This document shows, one piece after another, positions 1 to 8,544 of a stretch of DNA of 64,000 nt. A program made the position numbers and the translations under genes. Source of the DNA: Frondihabitans sp. PhB188. GTDB lineage: Bacteria > Actinomycetota > Actinomycetes > Actinomycetales > Microbacteriaceae. The notes below the pieces were generated by a model. The model searched no databases and had not been told where the DNA came from. It was given only the letters and a program-made list of their open reading frames with translations. Every line of letters starts with the position of its first letter. Position 1 is the first letter of the stretch. The stretch covers positions 682,001 to 746,000 of the forward strand of contig NZ_RJUO01000002.1 in assembly GCF_003752365.1 (NCBI RefSeq), read 5' to 3'.

Positions 1-2133
1 CCGAGCCACGTCGTCCAAGAGCAGGTCGAGGGCGGCAGGATCGAGGCCGTCGAGACCGCCGTCGTCGAGGATCTGCACGAGCGCGCCACGGCGGCGATGA
101 GCCGAGACCACCTGGCGGACGGCCTCGTTGAGCAGGCTGCGGCCGCGGATCTCGTCGCGGAGAGCCTGCTCCAGCACGCGGCATTCGGTACGGGCATCCT
201 CGCCCAGTCGGCCGACCACGGCGATGATGTGGCGGAGGATCGGCGCGGCCGTGTTCCCGGCGTGCTGAAGTCGCTGCTGGCGCTCGGTGTCGAACGCGTC
301 CAGCTCGGCCTGCTGGATCGTCAGCTCCTCGTGCTGCCTGGCTGCGACCTCGGCCGCGGCCGTGACCTTGCGGATGGCGTGGTGGATGAGCAGCCCGGCT
401 ACGACGATCACGATCTCGCCGGCGAGGCCCAGCCGGATGACACCGGACGGGCCCGCCCACAGGGTGATCTGCGTCACGAGGGCGCCCATGGTGATGAGGG
501 GCGGGAGCCTGCGGCCCGCCATCCACCCCATGGCCGCCCCCGCGAGGACCCCGCAGGTGAATCGGGCGATGGACGCCGAGTCGAAGTCGGCGGCATCGAG
601 CCCGATCGTCGCGATGCAGCACAGGAGGACCCCGACTCCCGTGGTCACCCAGGCGGCGCGGTTCGACATCGTTCCGCGCCGTGCTCCCCGGACGAGGGCG
701 GGCAGGATGCTCAGGCCGAGGACGGATGCTGCGACCGATGCGTACGCGTGGGTGACGAGAAGGGCGTCGAGTGTCGCGATGAGGGATGCCACGACGATCA
801 GGGCGCCGAGGATTCGATAGAGGACGCGCCGCGGGATGACGGTGAACAACGACTCGCCCGGTCGACGGGTGAGCGGCGACGGGGCGCGATCGGGGTGCCA
901 CTCCAGGACGACGGTGGTGCCTTCGCCCGGTGCCGAGTGGATGCTCGCCGACCCTCCGACGTGACGCACGCGCTCCAGGATCGACACCCGGACGCCGAGT
1001 CGCTCCTGTGGGATGGATCCGAGATCGAAGCCGGATCCGTCGTCCGAGACGGTGATCCGGAGGCCGCCGTCGTCGAGTCGGGAGCCTGCAGCGGTCCGCC
1101 GGGCGGACGGCCCGGCATGGGTCACGCTGTTGCGGAGAGCCTGCACGGTCGCGGAGATGAGAGCCTCCGCCACCTCGGACGGCAGCTCCAGGGCGTCCAG
1201 GCGGGTCAGGTCGAGGGTGGCCACACCACGGAAGCGGGCGAGATCGGCCTCGGCGTTCGACAGTGCCGTGCCGAGGGAGGCGATCCGCGGTGGCGTCTGC
1301 GGGCGAGTGCTGGTGGCAGACACGATATCTAGAGCCGCCCGGGCCATGCCGGCAGCACGGTCCGGCGCGTCGTTGCCGGCCGCAGCCAGGAGTGCCGCGA
1401 GAACCGTGTCGTGCAGCAGCGCGTCCGTGCGGACACGCTCGGCTTCGAGCGCGCCCTGGCGCTGGTGGTCTTCGAAGAGCATCCGCGCCCGCTCCTCGGC
1501 CTGGTCCGCCCGATCCGCCCGCGCGCGCAGCGCCCGGACTCCCGCGATCAGGCCCGCCGCCAGCAGGAGGAGTCCGAAGTTGGTGATCAGGGTGTGGGCG
1601 ATGGGAAGCCTGTCGGCGTAGACGACGGCCAGAGCCGCGTCGATCCCGAGGCAGATGACGCCGGCGCGGAACGGGTTCGACTCGGCCAGCGCAGTGCAGC
1701 TGAAGGCGATCAGAGACAGGCCGAGGAGCCATGGCGTCGATCCCAGCGGCAGCGGGTCGCGGAGCGTGAAGGGCTCCACGACGAGGAGCGCGACGTAGGA
1801 GGCCACCGGCAGCCAGAGCCCCGTCCGCAGCAGGCCCGTGCTCCGCGCGAGTGCGAGGGGCAGCGGCGCCACCATCGACCCCGCCAGGCAGAGAGCCACG
1901 ACGAGGAGAGGGAAGCGGTCGGGCCTGTGATCCCCGACGTACTCGGGCAGGGCGAGGAGCACCAGCAGGCCGGCGACGATGGCCAGCGTCGCGGCCATGC
2001 CTCGCTCGACCCCGAGCCGGAGTGGCGCCGTGCTGCTGACAGGTCGTGTACTCGTCGCGGCGGGGCGCGACGGCGGGATCCTGCGAAGGGACGATGACAG
2101 ATCGGCCGACTGATCTGGGTGAGGCTCGGGCAC
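1..2133 (-). CDS. Large membrane sensor histidine kinase, partial (3' end outside window)
   Basis: Reads in one frame from a GTG at 2133 to the window edge (711 codons seen). About six membrane helices (roughly residues 45-200) precede a dimerisation segment LLHDTVLAALL with the candidate phospho-His near residue 239. An HATPase domain follows, with N-box RNSVTHAG (about 334) and G-box SDDGSGFDL (about 366). A second set of four or five helices (about 430-590) and a coiled coil (AARQHEELTIQQAELDAF) then follow. TAGCGT ends 6 nt before the GTG, so the mRNA is probably leaderless, and this sets the start. Family: actinobacterial HATPase sensor kinases. The second membrane/cytoplasmic half is unusual and may be a degenerate second kinase module. 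Ligand unknown. Confidence 0.8.
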   Translation of the reverse strand, partial: MPEPHPDQSADLSSSLRRIPPSRPAATSTRPVSSTAPLRLGVERGMAATLAIVAGLLVLLALPEYVGDHRPDRFPLLVVALCLAGSMVAPLPLALARSTGLLRTGLWLPVASYVALLVVEPFTLRDPLPLGSTPWLLGLSLIAFSCTALAESNPFRAGVICLGIDAALAVVYADRLPIAHTLITNFGLLLLAAGLIAGVRALRARADRADQAEERARMLFEDHQRQGALEAERVRTDALLHDTVLAALLAAAGNDAPDRAAGMARAALDIVSATSTRPQTPPRIASLGTALSNAEADLARFRGVATLDLTRLDALELPSEVAEALISATVQALRNSVTHAGPSARRTAAGSRLDDGGLRITVSDDGSGFDLGSIPQERLGVRVSILERVRHVGGSASIHSAPGEGTTVVLEWHPDRAPSPLTRRPGESLFTVIPRRVLYRILGALIVVASLIATLDALLVTHAYASVAASVLGLSILPALVRGARRGTMSNRAAWVTTGVGVLLCCIATIGLDAADFDSASIARFTCGVLAGAAMGWMAGRRLPPLITMGALVTQITLWAGPSGVIRLGLAGEIVIVVAGLLIHHAIRKVTAAAEVAARQHEELTIQQAELDAFDTERQQRLQHAGNTAAPILRHIIAVVGRLGEDARTECRVLEQALRDEIRGRSLLNEAVRQVVSAHRRRGALVQILDDGGLDGLDPAALDLLLDDVAR

Positions 2134-2235
2134 CTCGGTACGCTACGTCGACCCGAGCCCGGAGGCGACACCCCAGAACGGGTCTGGGCTGCGTTCACGC
2201 TGCGCAGAGCGCCTGATTCCTGGCTGGCCACGCGG

Positions 2236-2835
2236 TCAGGATGAGGTGACGGCCCGCATTCCGAGTGCCGATCCGAGCATCGTCTCCATGGCCGCATCGA
2301 CGAGGCGGTCCCCCTGCGCGCGTTCGATGCGCCCGGACGCGACGAGTGCTGCGATCCCCTGCATCGTCGCCGCGAAGAGCATCTTGAAGACGTCTCGTGA
2401 CTCGTCGTCCCCCTCGGCCGACCGCGCCCCGAGGGCACCGTCGAGCGTGCTGAAGAGGGCGCCGGCGGCCTCCTCGATCCGTCCGGGTCTGCCAGTCGCC
2501 TTGGCCTGGAACATCAGCTCCATCAGCGCGGCGTCGTCGATGGCGAAGTCGACGTAGGCGCGGGCGACGCGGCCGAAGCGGGCCGACAGGTCTCCCGCGC
2601 CACCCAGTGCCGTTCGGACGGCGACGGTGAGGCGGTCGAAACCGAGTTCCGCGAGCGCATCGAGCAGCGACTGCCGGTCGACGAAGTGGCTCCGCGGCGC
2701 ACCGTGGCTGACGCCGGCGCGGCGAGCGAGATCGCGGAGGGAGAGGCCGTCGACCCCCGACTCGCGAAGGACCATCGTGGCCTCGTCGAGCAGGACCGCG
2801 CGCAGGTTCCCGTGATGGAAGGGCTTCTGCGTCAT
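2236..2835 (-). CDS. TetR-family transcriptional regulator
   Basis: 199 residues. An N-terminal TetR helix-turn-helix (about residues 25-55, LRDLARRAGVSHGAPRSHF) is followed by an all-helical ligand/dimer domain of the TetR_C_13 kind. It is divergent from the NAD(P)H-binding protein at 2898, with 62 bp between starts that include a near-palindrome, so that gene and its own promoter are the likely targets. TACGAT on the minus strand ends 6 nt before the ATG, which suggests a leaderless message. Effector unknown. Confidence 0.85.
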   Translation of the reverse strand: MTQKPFHHGNLRAVLLDEATMVLRESGVDGLSLRDLARRAGVSHGAPRSHFVDRQSLLDALAELGFDRLTVAVRTALGGAGDLSARFGRVARAYVDFAIDDAALMELMFQAKATGRPGRIEEAAGALFSTLDGALGARSAEGDDESRDVFKMLFAATMQGIAALVASGRIERAQGDRLVDAAMETMLGSALGMRAVTSS

Positions 2836-2872
2836 GCCGCAATCGTAACCCTGATCCTGTCATTGCCTATTT

Positions 2873-2889
2873 TCTAGACACCGCCTAGA
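2873..2889. promoter_or_regulatory. Candidate TetR operator overlapping a -10 box
   Basis: A 17-bp interrupted palindrome with arms TCTAG and CTAGA lies between divergent starts at 2835 and 2898. Its right arm overlaps the hexamer TAGATT (2886-2891), the probable -10 of the rightward gene, whose ATG follows after 6 nt. Repression by steric block is the simple reading; binding is inferred. Confidence 0.5.
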
Positions 2890-2897
2890 TTGAGCAC

Positions 2898-3548
2898 ATG
2901 ACAACTCATCCCTCGCTCCTCGTGCTCGGTGGCACCGGGCAGACCGGACAGCACTTCACGCGACTCGCCCTCGAGGCGGGGCACCGGGTCCGGGTGCTCG
3001 CGAGAACACCCGGAAAGCTCAGGAGCACCCACCCGGAGCTCGAGGTGGTTCAGGGCTCCGTAGACGGAGACCTCGACCTCGACGCCCTGCTCGACGGCAT
3101 CGACGCTGTCGTGATCATGCTCGGCAATGCCGCCGCGCAGCGCGAGCGACAGGTGAACACGACGTTCGTGCGCCTGCTCGTCCCCGCCATGCGCCGCGCC
3201 GGCACACGGCGACTCCTGTACCAGGCCGGGGGTCTCAGCGCGGCTCCGGGCACGCGACTTCCCCTGGTGCTCCGGCTCGTGCGGAACACGATAGCTCGGA
3301 GCTACATCGGTCAGCACGAAGACAACGAGGCCGTGATGCGCTACCTCGACCAGGACGCCCGCGACATCGAGTGGATGGTTCACCGCGCCGGCATCGGCTC
3401 GGACGGACCATCGAAGGGCGAGCTCCGCCGATCGAGCTCCCGGATCAGCATCGGCACGTTCGTCGACTGCGCTTCTTACAACCTGCGGACGCTCCTGGAC
3501 GACTCGGCCGTGCACACCGCAGACGGCAGCACCTACCGGCGGCGCTGA
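2898..3548 (+). CDS. NAD(P)H-binding (NmrA/atypical SDR) protein
   Basis: 216 residues with an N-terminal Rossmann fold whose dinucleotide motif is GGTGQTG (about residues 12-18). It resembles NAD(P)-binding atypical short-chain dehydrogenase/NmrA-like proteins, which act as NADPH sensors or quinone/flavin-type reductases. No classical YxxxK pair stands out. It is transcribed away from a TetR regulator and probably controlled by it. Substrate cannot be told from sequence. Confidence 0.75.
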   Translation: MTTHPSLLVLGGTGQTGQHFTRLALEAGHRVRVLARTPGKLRSTHPELEVVQGSVDGDLDLDALLDGIDAVVIMLGNAAAQRERQVNTTFVRLLVPAMRRAGTRRLLYQAGGLSAAPGTRLPLVLRLVRNTIARSYIGQHEDNEAVMRYLDQDARDIEWMVHRAGIGSDGPSKGELRRSSSRISIGTFVDCASYNLRTLLDDSAVHTADGSTYRRR

Positions 3549-3573
3549 CCGGGGTGACGGATCCTGGGGCGCC

Positions 3574-4170
3574 CTAGCGGCCGGGGGCCGCGAGCACCGC
3601 GGCCGCCACGCGGCGGGCGAGCTCGAACGGCCGACTGAACGTCTCCATCCCGATGGTCACGATGGCACCCTCGTAGAGCAGCATCATCGTCTTCGCCGTC
3701 TCCAGGGGGTCGGCGCTACCGGCCTCCTCGAGGAGCTCGGCGAAGACTCCGAGCAGCCACGCCTTCTGCCGGGCGACCTCGGGGAAGACCGGATGGCCGT
3801 CGTGGCCGTCGCCGATCTCGGCTCGGGCATTGATCGCGCTGCAGCCTTTCGGGGTGTTCGCATCGGACCACGAGATCGAGGCGTCGAAGACGGCGAGCAC
3901 CCGCTCGACGCCGGGCTGCGGGACGCGCGCGAGCACGTCAGCGAGGTGCGCTCGCCAGCGCGCGTCGCGATGCCGCAGGTACGCGACGACCAGCTCCTCC
4001 TTGGAGCCGAATCGGTCGTAGAGGGTCTTCTTCGTGACGCCGGCCTCCGCTGCGATCGTGTCGACCCCCACCGCATGGATACCCCGCTCATAGAACAGCG
4101 ATGACGCAGCGCCGAGGACGCGGCGCGCGCCCGGAGTCAGAGGCAGAAGATCAGGAACGGTGACGGGCAT
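3574..4170 (-). CDS. TetR-family regulator of the adjacent EamA exporter
   Basis: 198 residues. HTH at about residues 30-60 (VDTIAAEAGVTKKTLYDRFGS), then a helical C-terminal domain. It faces the EamA transporter across only 33 bp, which contain a perfect-ended palindrome and both -10 boxes, a classic arrangement for a local repressor. Leaderless transcription is likely: TATAAT ends 6 nt before the ATG. It is convergent with the SDR-like gene. Confidence 0.85.
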   Translation of the reverse strand: MPVTVPDLLPLTPGARRVLGAASSLFYERGIHAVGVDTIAAEAGVTKKTLYDRFGSKEELVVAYLRHRDARWRAHLADVLARVPQPGVERVLAVFDASISWSDANTPKGCSAINARAEIGDGHDGHPVFPEVARQKAWLLGVFAELLEEAGSADPLETAKTMMLLYEGAIVTIGMETFSRPFELARRVAAAVLAAPGR

Positions 4171-4176
4171 GCGCTG

Positions 4177-4196
4177 ATTATACCGACCTGTATAGT
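4177..4196. promoter_or_regulatory. Back-to-back -10 boxes sharing a TetR operator
   Basis: The sequence TATACCGACCTGTATA (4179-4194) is a palindrome with 5-bp perfect arms. TATAAT on the minus strand (4182-4177) ends 6 nt before the regulator ATG, and TATAGT on the plus strand (4191-4196) ends 7 nt before the EamA ATG. One bound dimer would cover both -10 elements. Confidence 0.65.
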
Positions 4197-4203
4197 CATT
4201 CCC

Positions 4204-5226
4204 ATGAGTAAACAGATCGGTGTACTCGGCGGCCTCGTGTCGATCCTCGCCTCCATCGCGTTCGTCGCCTCGTGGAGTTCCGGCTTCGTCATCGCAGCGG
4301 TCGCGACCGTCGACGTCCCGTGGACGACGCTCCTCGTCTGGCGGTTCGCGCCGCTGGCGGTCGTCCTCCTCGCGATCGGCATAGCACGAGGCTCGATCAG
4401 GCGCGCGCCGCTCAGGGACCTCGGACGTCAGGCCCTGATCGGCCTGTTCGCCCAGTTCGGCTACTGCGGATTCGTGTACGCGGCAATCGCCGCAGGGGTC
4501 GCCACCGGGACGACGGCACTCATCGATGCCGCGCAGCCCCTTGTCATCGCCACGCTCGTGGGGCCGCTCCTCGGCCTCCGCGTGCGGGGCCTCCAGTGGG
4601 TGGGCCTGGTCGTCGGCGCCGGCGGGGTCGCGCTCGTGGTCAGCTCACAGGTAGGCGGGTCGAGCGCCCCCGCTCACGCCTATCTGCTTCCCGCGGGGGC
4701 CATGGCCTGCCTCGTCGTGGGCACCTTCATGGATCGCCGGCGACAGTCCCCGCTTCCTGTGCTGACGACCTTGACGGTCCACGTGTCGGTGACAGCCGGC
4801 GCACTGACGGTCCTCGCGGCGCTCACTGGCACTCTCCTGCCCCCGTCATCGCCGACATTCTGGTCAGCGGCGGCGCTCTCGGCACTCGTTCCGACGATGA
4901 TGGCCTACGGCCTCTACTGGTGGCTGCTGCGCCGACTCGGCATCACTGCCGTCAACGCTCTGCTCTTCCTGGTCGCTCCCGTCACCGCGGTCTCGGGAGC
5001 GGTGCTCCTAGGCGAGCCGCTCACGCTCGCGACCGTGCTGGCATTCGCCCTCTGCGCCGCCGGTGTGACGGCGGTCCTGATCACTGACGGCCGCGGGGAG
5101 CTGCGCGCCTCGCGGCGAACCGGGCCGATCTCCGACCCCGAAAGCAGCAGACCCGTCGCCAGACTCACCGCTTCACCCTCCAGACGGACGCGCGCCGTCG
5201 CCGCGACGCGGAACGATCGACTGTGA
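4204..5226 (+). CDS. EamA/DMT-family transporter (RhaT/YdcZ-like)
   Basis: 340 residues with about ten hydrophobic helices arranged as two EamA repeats (about residues 10-150 and 160-300), typical of drug/metabolite exporters in the cytoplasmic membrane. The last roughly 40 residues are hydrophilic and rich in Arg and Ser, an unconserved tail that runs into the next gene. Its stop codon overlaps the GTG of the hydrolase at 5223. Likely repressed by the adjacent TetR. Substrate unknown. Confidence 0.85.
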   Translation: MSKQIGVLGGLVSILASIAFVASWSSGFVIAAVATVDVPWTTLLVWRFAPLAVVLLAIGIARGSIRRAPLRDLGRQALIGLFAQFGYCGFVYAAIAAGVATGTTALIDAAQPLVIATLVGPLLGLRVRGLQWVGLVVGAGGVALVVSSQVGGSSAPAHAYLLPAGAMACLVVGTFMDRRRQSPLPVLTTLTVHVSVTAGALTVLAALTGTLLPPSSPTFWSAAALSALVPTMMAYGLYWWLLRRLGITAVNALLFLVAPVTAVSGAVLLGEPLTLATVLAFALCAAGVTAVLITDGRGELRASRRTGPISDPESSRPVARLTASPSRRTRAVAATRNDRL

Positions 5227-6035
5227 TCGAGCACCGTGACGCAGCCCCTGTCCGCTGGTACAGGCCGGCACCGGGAGACGACGGAGCATCCGGCCCGACC
5301 CTGCTCTGGCTGCATGGCGGCGGGTTCTTCCGAGGGAGCCCGGATCAACCGGAGGCGCACGACGTCGCGCTCTCTCTCGCGGAGCATGGCGTCACGGTTG
5401 CGACCGCGGGATACCGCCTCACGCCGACCCCCGGTCCTGCCAGGATGAAGTCGAGTGCACGGCCTCTGCGGGGGCGCTTCCCGGATGCTCTCGACGACGT
5501 GTTCGCCGCCTACCGGGACGTCCTCTCCGCGTCTCCGTCAGGGGTGATGATCGGAGGAGCGAGCGCGGGCGCGTGCCTCGCGGCCGCCGCGACTCTCCGA
5601 GCCATCGACGACGACCTTCGTCCGGCAGGCGCCGTCTTCGCGTACGGCTTCTTCCACTCGACGCATCCGCGAACTCGGGAGCGGCGGCAGAGATCCCGTG
5701 GGCACCGACGGATCACGCATTCCAGATGGGCCCTGAACTGGATGAACCGCAACTACGCCGGGTCGGCCGAAGCTCTCTCCGATCGCCTGGCGTTCCCCGG
5801 TGGCCACGACCTCGACGCCTTTCCGCGGACTCTCGTCATCAACGCGGAGCATGACAACATGCGCGCGTCAGGAGACATGTTTGCGGCAGAACTGGGGGCT
5901 GCGGGAGTCGACGTCCGGCATCACATCCAGGCGGGCTCGCGCCATGCGTTCCTGAATCGACCGAGCCTCGACGCCTTCGCCTCCGCGATCTCGCTGGTCG
6001 CCGCGTGGACTCTCCTGGATGAGCACGCGCGCTAG
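5223..6035 (+). CDS. Alpha/beta hydrolase (carboxylesterase-like)
   Basis: 270 residues. The HGGGF oxyanion-hole motif (31-35) and nucleophile elbow GGASAG with Ser114 place it in the hormone-sensitive lipase/esterase group. A later Asp (NAEHD) and His (GSRHAF) complete the triad. Translation probably depends on coupling: the GTG start overlaps the exporter stop codon (GTGA). Co-transcription with an exporter under TetR control suggests modification and export of one small molecule, an inference from order only. Confidence 0.82.
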   Translation: MIEHRDAAPVRWYRPAPGDDGASGPTLLWLHGGGFFRGSPDQPEAHDVALSLAEHGVTVATAGYRLTPTPGPARMKSSARPLRGRFPDALDDVFAAYRDVLSASPSGVMIGGASAGACLAAAATLRAIDDDLRPAGAVFAYGFFHSTHPRTRERRQRSRGHRRITHSRWALNWMNRNYAGSAEALSDRLAFPGGHDLDAFPRTLVINAEHDNMRASGDMFAAELGAAGVDVRHHIQAGSRHAFLNRPSLDAFASAISLVAAWTLLDEHAR

Positions 6036-6124
6036 GGGCACCGCTCCGCAGACCGGGCCCGGCACCGAACGCAATCGACGTGAACTCGACCGCGTCGCGC
6101 CGGCCCCGCCGACATACTGAAGCC

Positions 6125-6670
6125 ATGACCCGCGCACTCCTCCTCATCGACATCCAGCTCGACTACTTTCCGGGCGGAGCCTTCCCGCTCGCCGAACCGG
6201 AGGCTGCCGCAGACGCGGCCCGCACCGTGCTGGAGTCGTTCCGGGCCTCCGGCGAGAAGATCGTGCACATCTTCCACGTCTCGACCGACCCCGACGCCAC
6301 GTTCTTCCGGCCCGGCACCACGGGCCTCGACTTCCACCCCTCGGTCGCACCCGTCGACGGCGAGCTCGTCATCGAGAAGCACGAGCCGAACAGCTTCATC
6401 CAGACCGGGCTGCAGGAACTCCTCACCGCCGCCGACATCACCGAGCTCGTGATCGTCGGCATGATGAGCAGCATGTGCGTCGACTCGACCACGCGGGCCG
6501 CTCACGAGCTCGGCTTCACCGCGACCGTGGTGTCGGACGCCTGCGCGGCGCCCGACCTGGCGCTGGGCGACGTCGTCGTGCCGGGCGCGAGCGTCCACGC
6601 GGCCTTCATGGCGGCGCTCGGCGGGAGCTTCGCGACGGTGGTGCCGAGCGCCGCGCTGCTCGGGGCCTGA
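6125..6670 (+). CDS. Isochorismatase-family cysteine hydrolase
   Basis: 181 residues, normal for the family. The catalytic triad is visible: Asp9 in LLIDIQLDY, Lys85 in VIEKHEPNSF and Cys118 in GMMSSMCVDST. Such enzymes hydrolyse amides or N-carbamoyl groups (nicotinamidase, ureidoacrylate or related substrates). The ATG at 6125 is preferred over an upstream in-frame GTG (6080) because homology begins there and CATACT ends 6 nt upstream. Substrate uncertain. Confidence 0.85.
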   Translation: MTRALLLIDIQLDYFPGGAFPLAEPEAAADAARTVLESFRASGEKIVHIFHVSTDPDATFFRPGTTGLDFHPSVAPVDGELVIEKHEPNSFIQTGLQELLTAADITELVIVGMMSSMCVDSTTRAAHELGFTATVVSDACAAPDLALGDVVVPGASVHAAFMAALGGSFATVVPSAALLGA

Positions 6671-6683
6671 GCCGGCCCGCGCG

Positions 6684-6729
6684 GCGAATACAGCCCCGGC
6701 GCTGCGAATACAGCCCCGGCGCTGCGAAT
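6684..6729. repeat. 20-bp tandem repeat (2.3 copies)
   Basis: Two exact copies of GCGAATACAGCCCCGGCGCT (6684-6703, 6704-6723) plus GCGAAT at 6724-6729. They end right before TAGGCT (6731-6736), the probable -10 of the cupin gene, so copy number could alter the -35 region. Confidence 0.9.
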
Positions 6730-6742
6730 CTAGGCTGACCAC

Positions 6743-7123
6743 ATGGACCTCCTCGCCCCCACGCGCATCCGCTCCGAGCTCGACCAGGTGACCAGGCACT
6801 GGACGCCCCGCGTCGTCGGACAGGTCAACGACCAGTTCGTGAAGGTCGCGAAGCTGCTCGGGGAGTTCGTCTGGCACGCCCACGACGAGCAGGACGAGAT
6901 GTTCCTCATCGTCTACGGCCGCCTGCGCATCCAGCTCCAGGGCGATCGCGAGGTCGTGCTCGAGCCCGGCGAGTTCTACGTCGTCCCCAAGGGCACGCGA
7001 CACAACCCCGTCGCCGACGAGGAGGTCGGCATCGTGCTCATCGAGACGGTGACGACGGCCCACACGGGCGATGTGGTCGACGCGCGGAGCGTGCCGATCG
7101 ACCAGCAGGTGGCGCCTAGCTGA
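6743..7123 (+). CDS. Small cupin-domain protein
   Basis: 126 residues forming a single cupin barrel. Metal-site motif 1 is visible as HAHDEQDEMF (about residues 48-57) and motif 2 around EPGEFYVVPKGTRHNP. Such single-domain cupins are isomerases, dioxygenases or binding proteins; the exact role is unknown. Probably leaderless: TAGGCT ends 6 nt before the ATG, just after a tandem repeat. Convergent with hxlA through a shared hairpin. Confidence 0.8.
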   Translation: MDLLAPTRIRSELDQVTRHWTPRVVGQVNDQFVKVAKLLGEFVWHAHDEQDEMFLIVYGRLRIQLQGDREVVLEPGEFYVVPKGTRHNPVADEEVGIVLIETVTTAHTGDVVDARSVPIDQQVAPS

Positions 7124-7158
7124 CGGCGGTCGGCACGTTCCTGCGCCCCAACGGCAAA

Positions 7159-7186
7159 GGGGCGGGCGACATCGTCGCACCGCCCC
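7159..7186. terminator. Bidirectional terminator between cupin gene and hxlA
   Basis: Arms GGGGCGGGCGAC and GTCGCACCGCCCC (one bulge) with a 3-nt loop, between convergent stops at 7123 and 7203. A GTTCCTGC word lies just upstream (7137-7144). Confidence 0.7.
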
Positions 7187-7202
7187 CGAGGGTGAAGCTG
7201 GA

Positions 7203-7826
7203 CTACTTGATGGCGGCGCGGAGCTCGGCGGCGGCGGCGCCGACGTCGGGGGCACCGTAGATGGCGGCACCGGCGACGGCGACCTGAGCGCCCGACTCCT
7301 GCACCGACGCGATCGTCGCGACCTTGACGCCGCCGGCGACCGAGAAGGGCACGCCCGAGGCCTTGCCGTCGTCGAGGAGCGTGTCGAACGTGAAGCCGTC
7401 CTCGGCCTGCTCGTCGAGGCCTGCGTGCATCTCGACGAACTCGGCGCCGAGGGCGACGACCTCCTTGGCGCGGGCCGACTTGTCGGCGACGCCGATCAGG
7501 TCGACGACGATGCCCTTGCCGTGCTTCTTGGCAGCCGCGACCGCACCGACGATGGTGCTGTCGCCCGCGACGCCGAGGACGGTCACGAGGTCGGCTCCGG
7601 CGGTGAAGGCGATGTCGGCCTCGAGCTCGCCGGCGTCCATCGTCTTGAGGTCGGCGAAGACGATCTTGTCGGGGTGGGCCGCCTTAATCGCGGTCACGGC
7701 CGAGAGGCCGGCCGACTTGATCAGCGGCGTGCCGAGCTCGATGATGTCGACGTGCGGGGCTGCCGCGGCGGCGAGCTCCAGGGCGGCTTCGGTGGTCAGG
7801 GTGTCCATTGCGAACTGCAGTTTCAT
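7203..7826 (-). CDS. hxlA: 3-hexulose-6-phosphate synthase
   Basis: 207 residues. The OMPDC-type (beta/alpha)8 barrel carries the DxKxxD catalytic motif (Asp59, Lys61, Asp64) and a late phosphate-binding AGGVK segment. It condenses formaldehyde with ribulose 5-phosphate to hexulose 6-phosphate, the first step of the ribulose monophosphate pathway, in the cytoplasm. The start ATG is preceded by AAGGAAA. It is downstream of hxlB (50-bp gap) in one operon, facing a HATPase-LuxR regulator. In non-methylotrophs this pair detoxifies formaldehyde or supplies pentose phosphate. Confidence 0.92.
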   Translation of the reverse strand: MKLQFAMDTLTTEAALELAAAAAPHVDIIELGTPLIKSAGLSAVTAIKAAHPDKIVFADLKTMDAGELEADIAFTAGADLVTVLGVAGDSTIVGAVAAAKKHGKGIVVDLIGVADKSARAKEVVALGAEFVEMHAGLDEQAEDGFTFDTLLDDGKASGVPFSVAGGVKVATIASVQESGAQVAVAGAAIYGAPDVGAAAAELRAAIK

Positions 7827-7876
7827 GATTTTCCTTGTCTTTGCGGTGAGGGAAAGGGGCGCAGGATCCGGCAGCG

Positions 7877-8446
7877 CTACTCGAGGTTCGCGTGCCGAGG
7901 CCAGATCTCGTCGGCCGTCAAGCCCGACCGCTTCCACAGCGAATGGAAGACGGCGTCGCCGACGAGTCCGACCGCCTGCTCGAACAGGCTTCCGGCGTAC
8001 TGCTGGCTGGCGGTCGCCGAGCGGTCGAGCTTGGCGGCGGCGGGGATGACGACGACCACGTCGGCGCGCTCGGCCAGGGGCGAGTCGCCGGCCGTCGTGA
8101 GGACGGCGACGCGCGCGTTCGCCTCGGCGGCCGTGGTGGCCGCTGCGACGATGCCGGACGTGGTACCGGAGCCGCTGGCGACCAGGAGGACGTCGCCGGC
8201 CGCGATCGCGGGCGTCGTCGTCTCTCCGACGACATGCACGGCGAGGCCGAGGTGCATGAGGCGCATGGCCGTCATGCGGAGGGCGATGCCCGACCGGCCG
8301 GCGCCGTGGACGAAGACCCGGTCGGCCCCGGCGAGGAGTGCCGCGAGTTCATCGAGCGCGTCGGCGTCGATGCGGCTCGTCACTGCCTCCAGCTCGCCCG
8401 TGATCAGGTCGAGGGCCGCCGTTGGTCGCTCGTTGTCGTCGCTCAT
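7877..8446 (-). CDS. hxlB: 6-phospho-3-hexuloisomerase
   Basis: 189 residues, a single SIS domain. GAGRSG (48-53) and SGSGTT (91-96) form the sugar-phosphate site. It isomerises hexulose 6-phosphate to fructose 6-phosphate, the step after HxlA. The ATG at 8446 (MSDDNE) is chosen because homology begins there; an in-frame ATG at 8485 would extend into the operator region. The first gene of the hxlB-hxlA operon, divergent from the regulator at 8545. Confidence 0.9.
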   Translation of the reverse strand: MSDDNERPTAALDLITGELEAVTSRIDADALDELAALLAGADRVFVHGAGRSGIALRMTAMRLMHLGLAVHVVGETTTPAIAAGDVLLVASGSGTTSGIVAAATTAAEANARVAVLTTAGDSPLAERADVVVVIPAAAKLDRSATASQQYAGSLFEQAVGLVGDAVFHSLWKRSGLTADEIWPRHANLE

Positions 8447-8500
8447 GACTCGAGTCTCGTCCGCCGGGAGCCGCATCGCGGCCACCCACTGGGACGGTTC

Positions 8501-8537
8501 GGCCTACCCGTTGGGGTAGGCCAGGACATGGGTAGGG
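8501..8537. promoter_or_regulatory. Operator-like inverted repeat plus third half-site
   Basis: A perfect 9-bp inverted repeat, GGCCTACCC (8501-8509) and GGGTAGGCC (8514-8522), with GTTG between them. A further half-site GGGTAGGG lies at 8530-8537, 16 bp from the right arm. TTGGGG (8511-8516) and TAGGGT (8533-8538), 16 bp apart, form a plausible promoter for the regulator, so binding would affect its own -35 and -10. TACCC/GGGTA dyads fit NarL/LuxR-type HTH proteins. Confidence 0.65.
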
Positions 8538-8544
8538 TTGAGCC

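Noticed and set aside
6080-6124. Upstream GTG start for the isochorismatase-like gene
   Set aside because: Arg-rich extension without homology; the -10 hexamer and conserved start support 6125.
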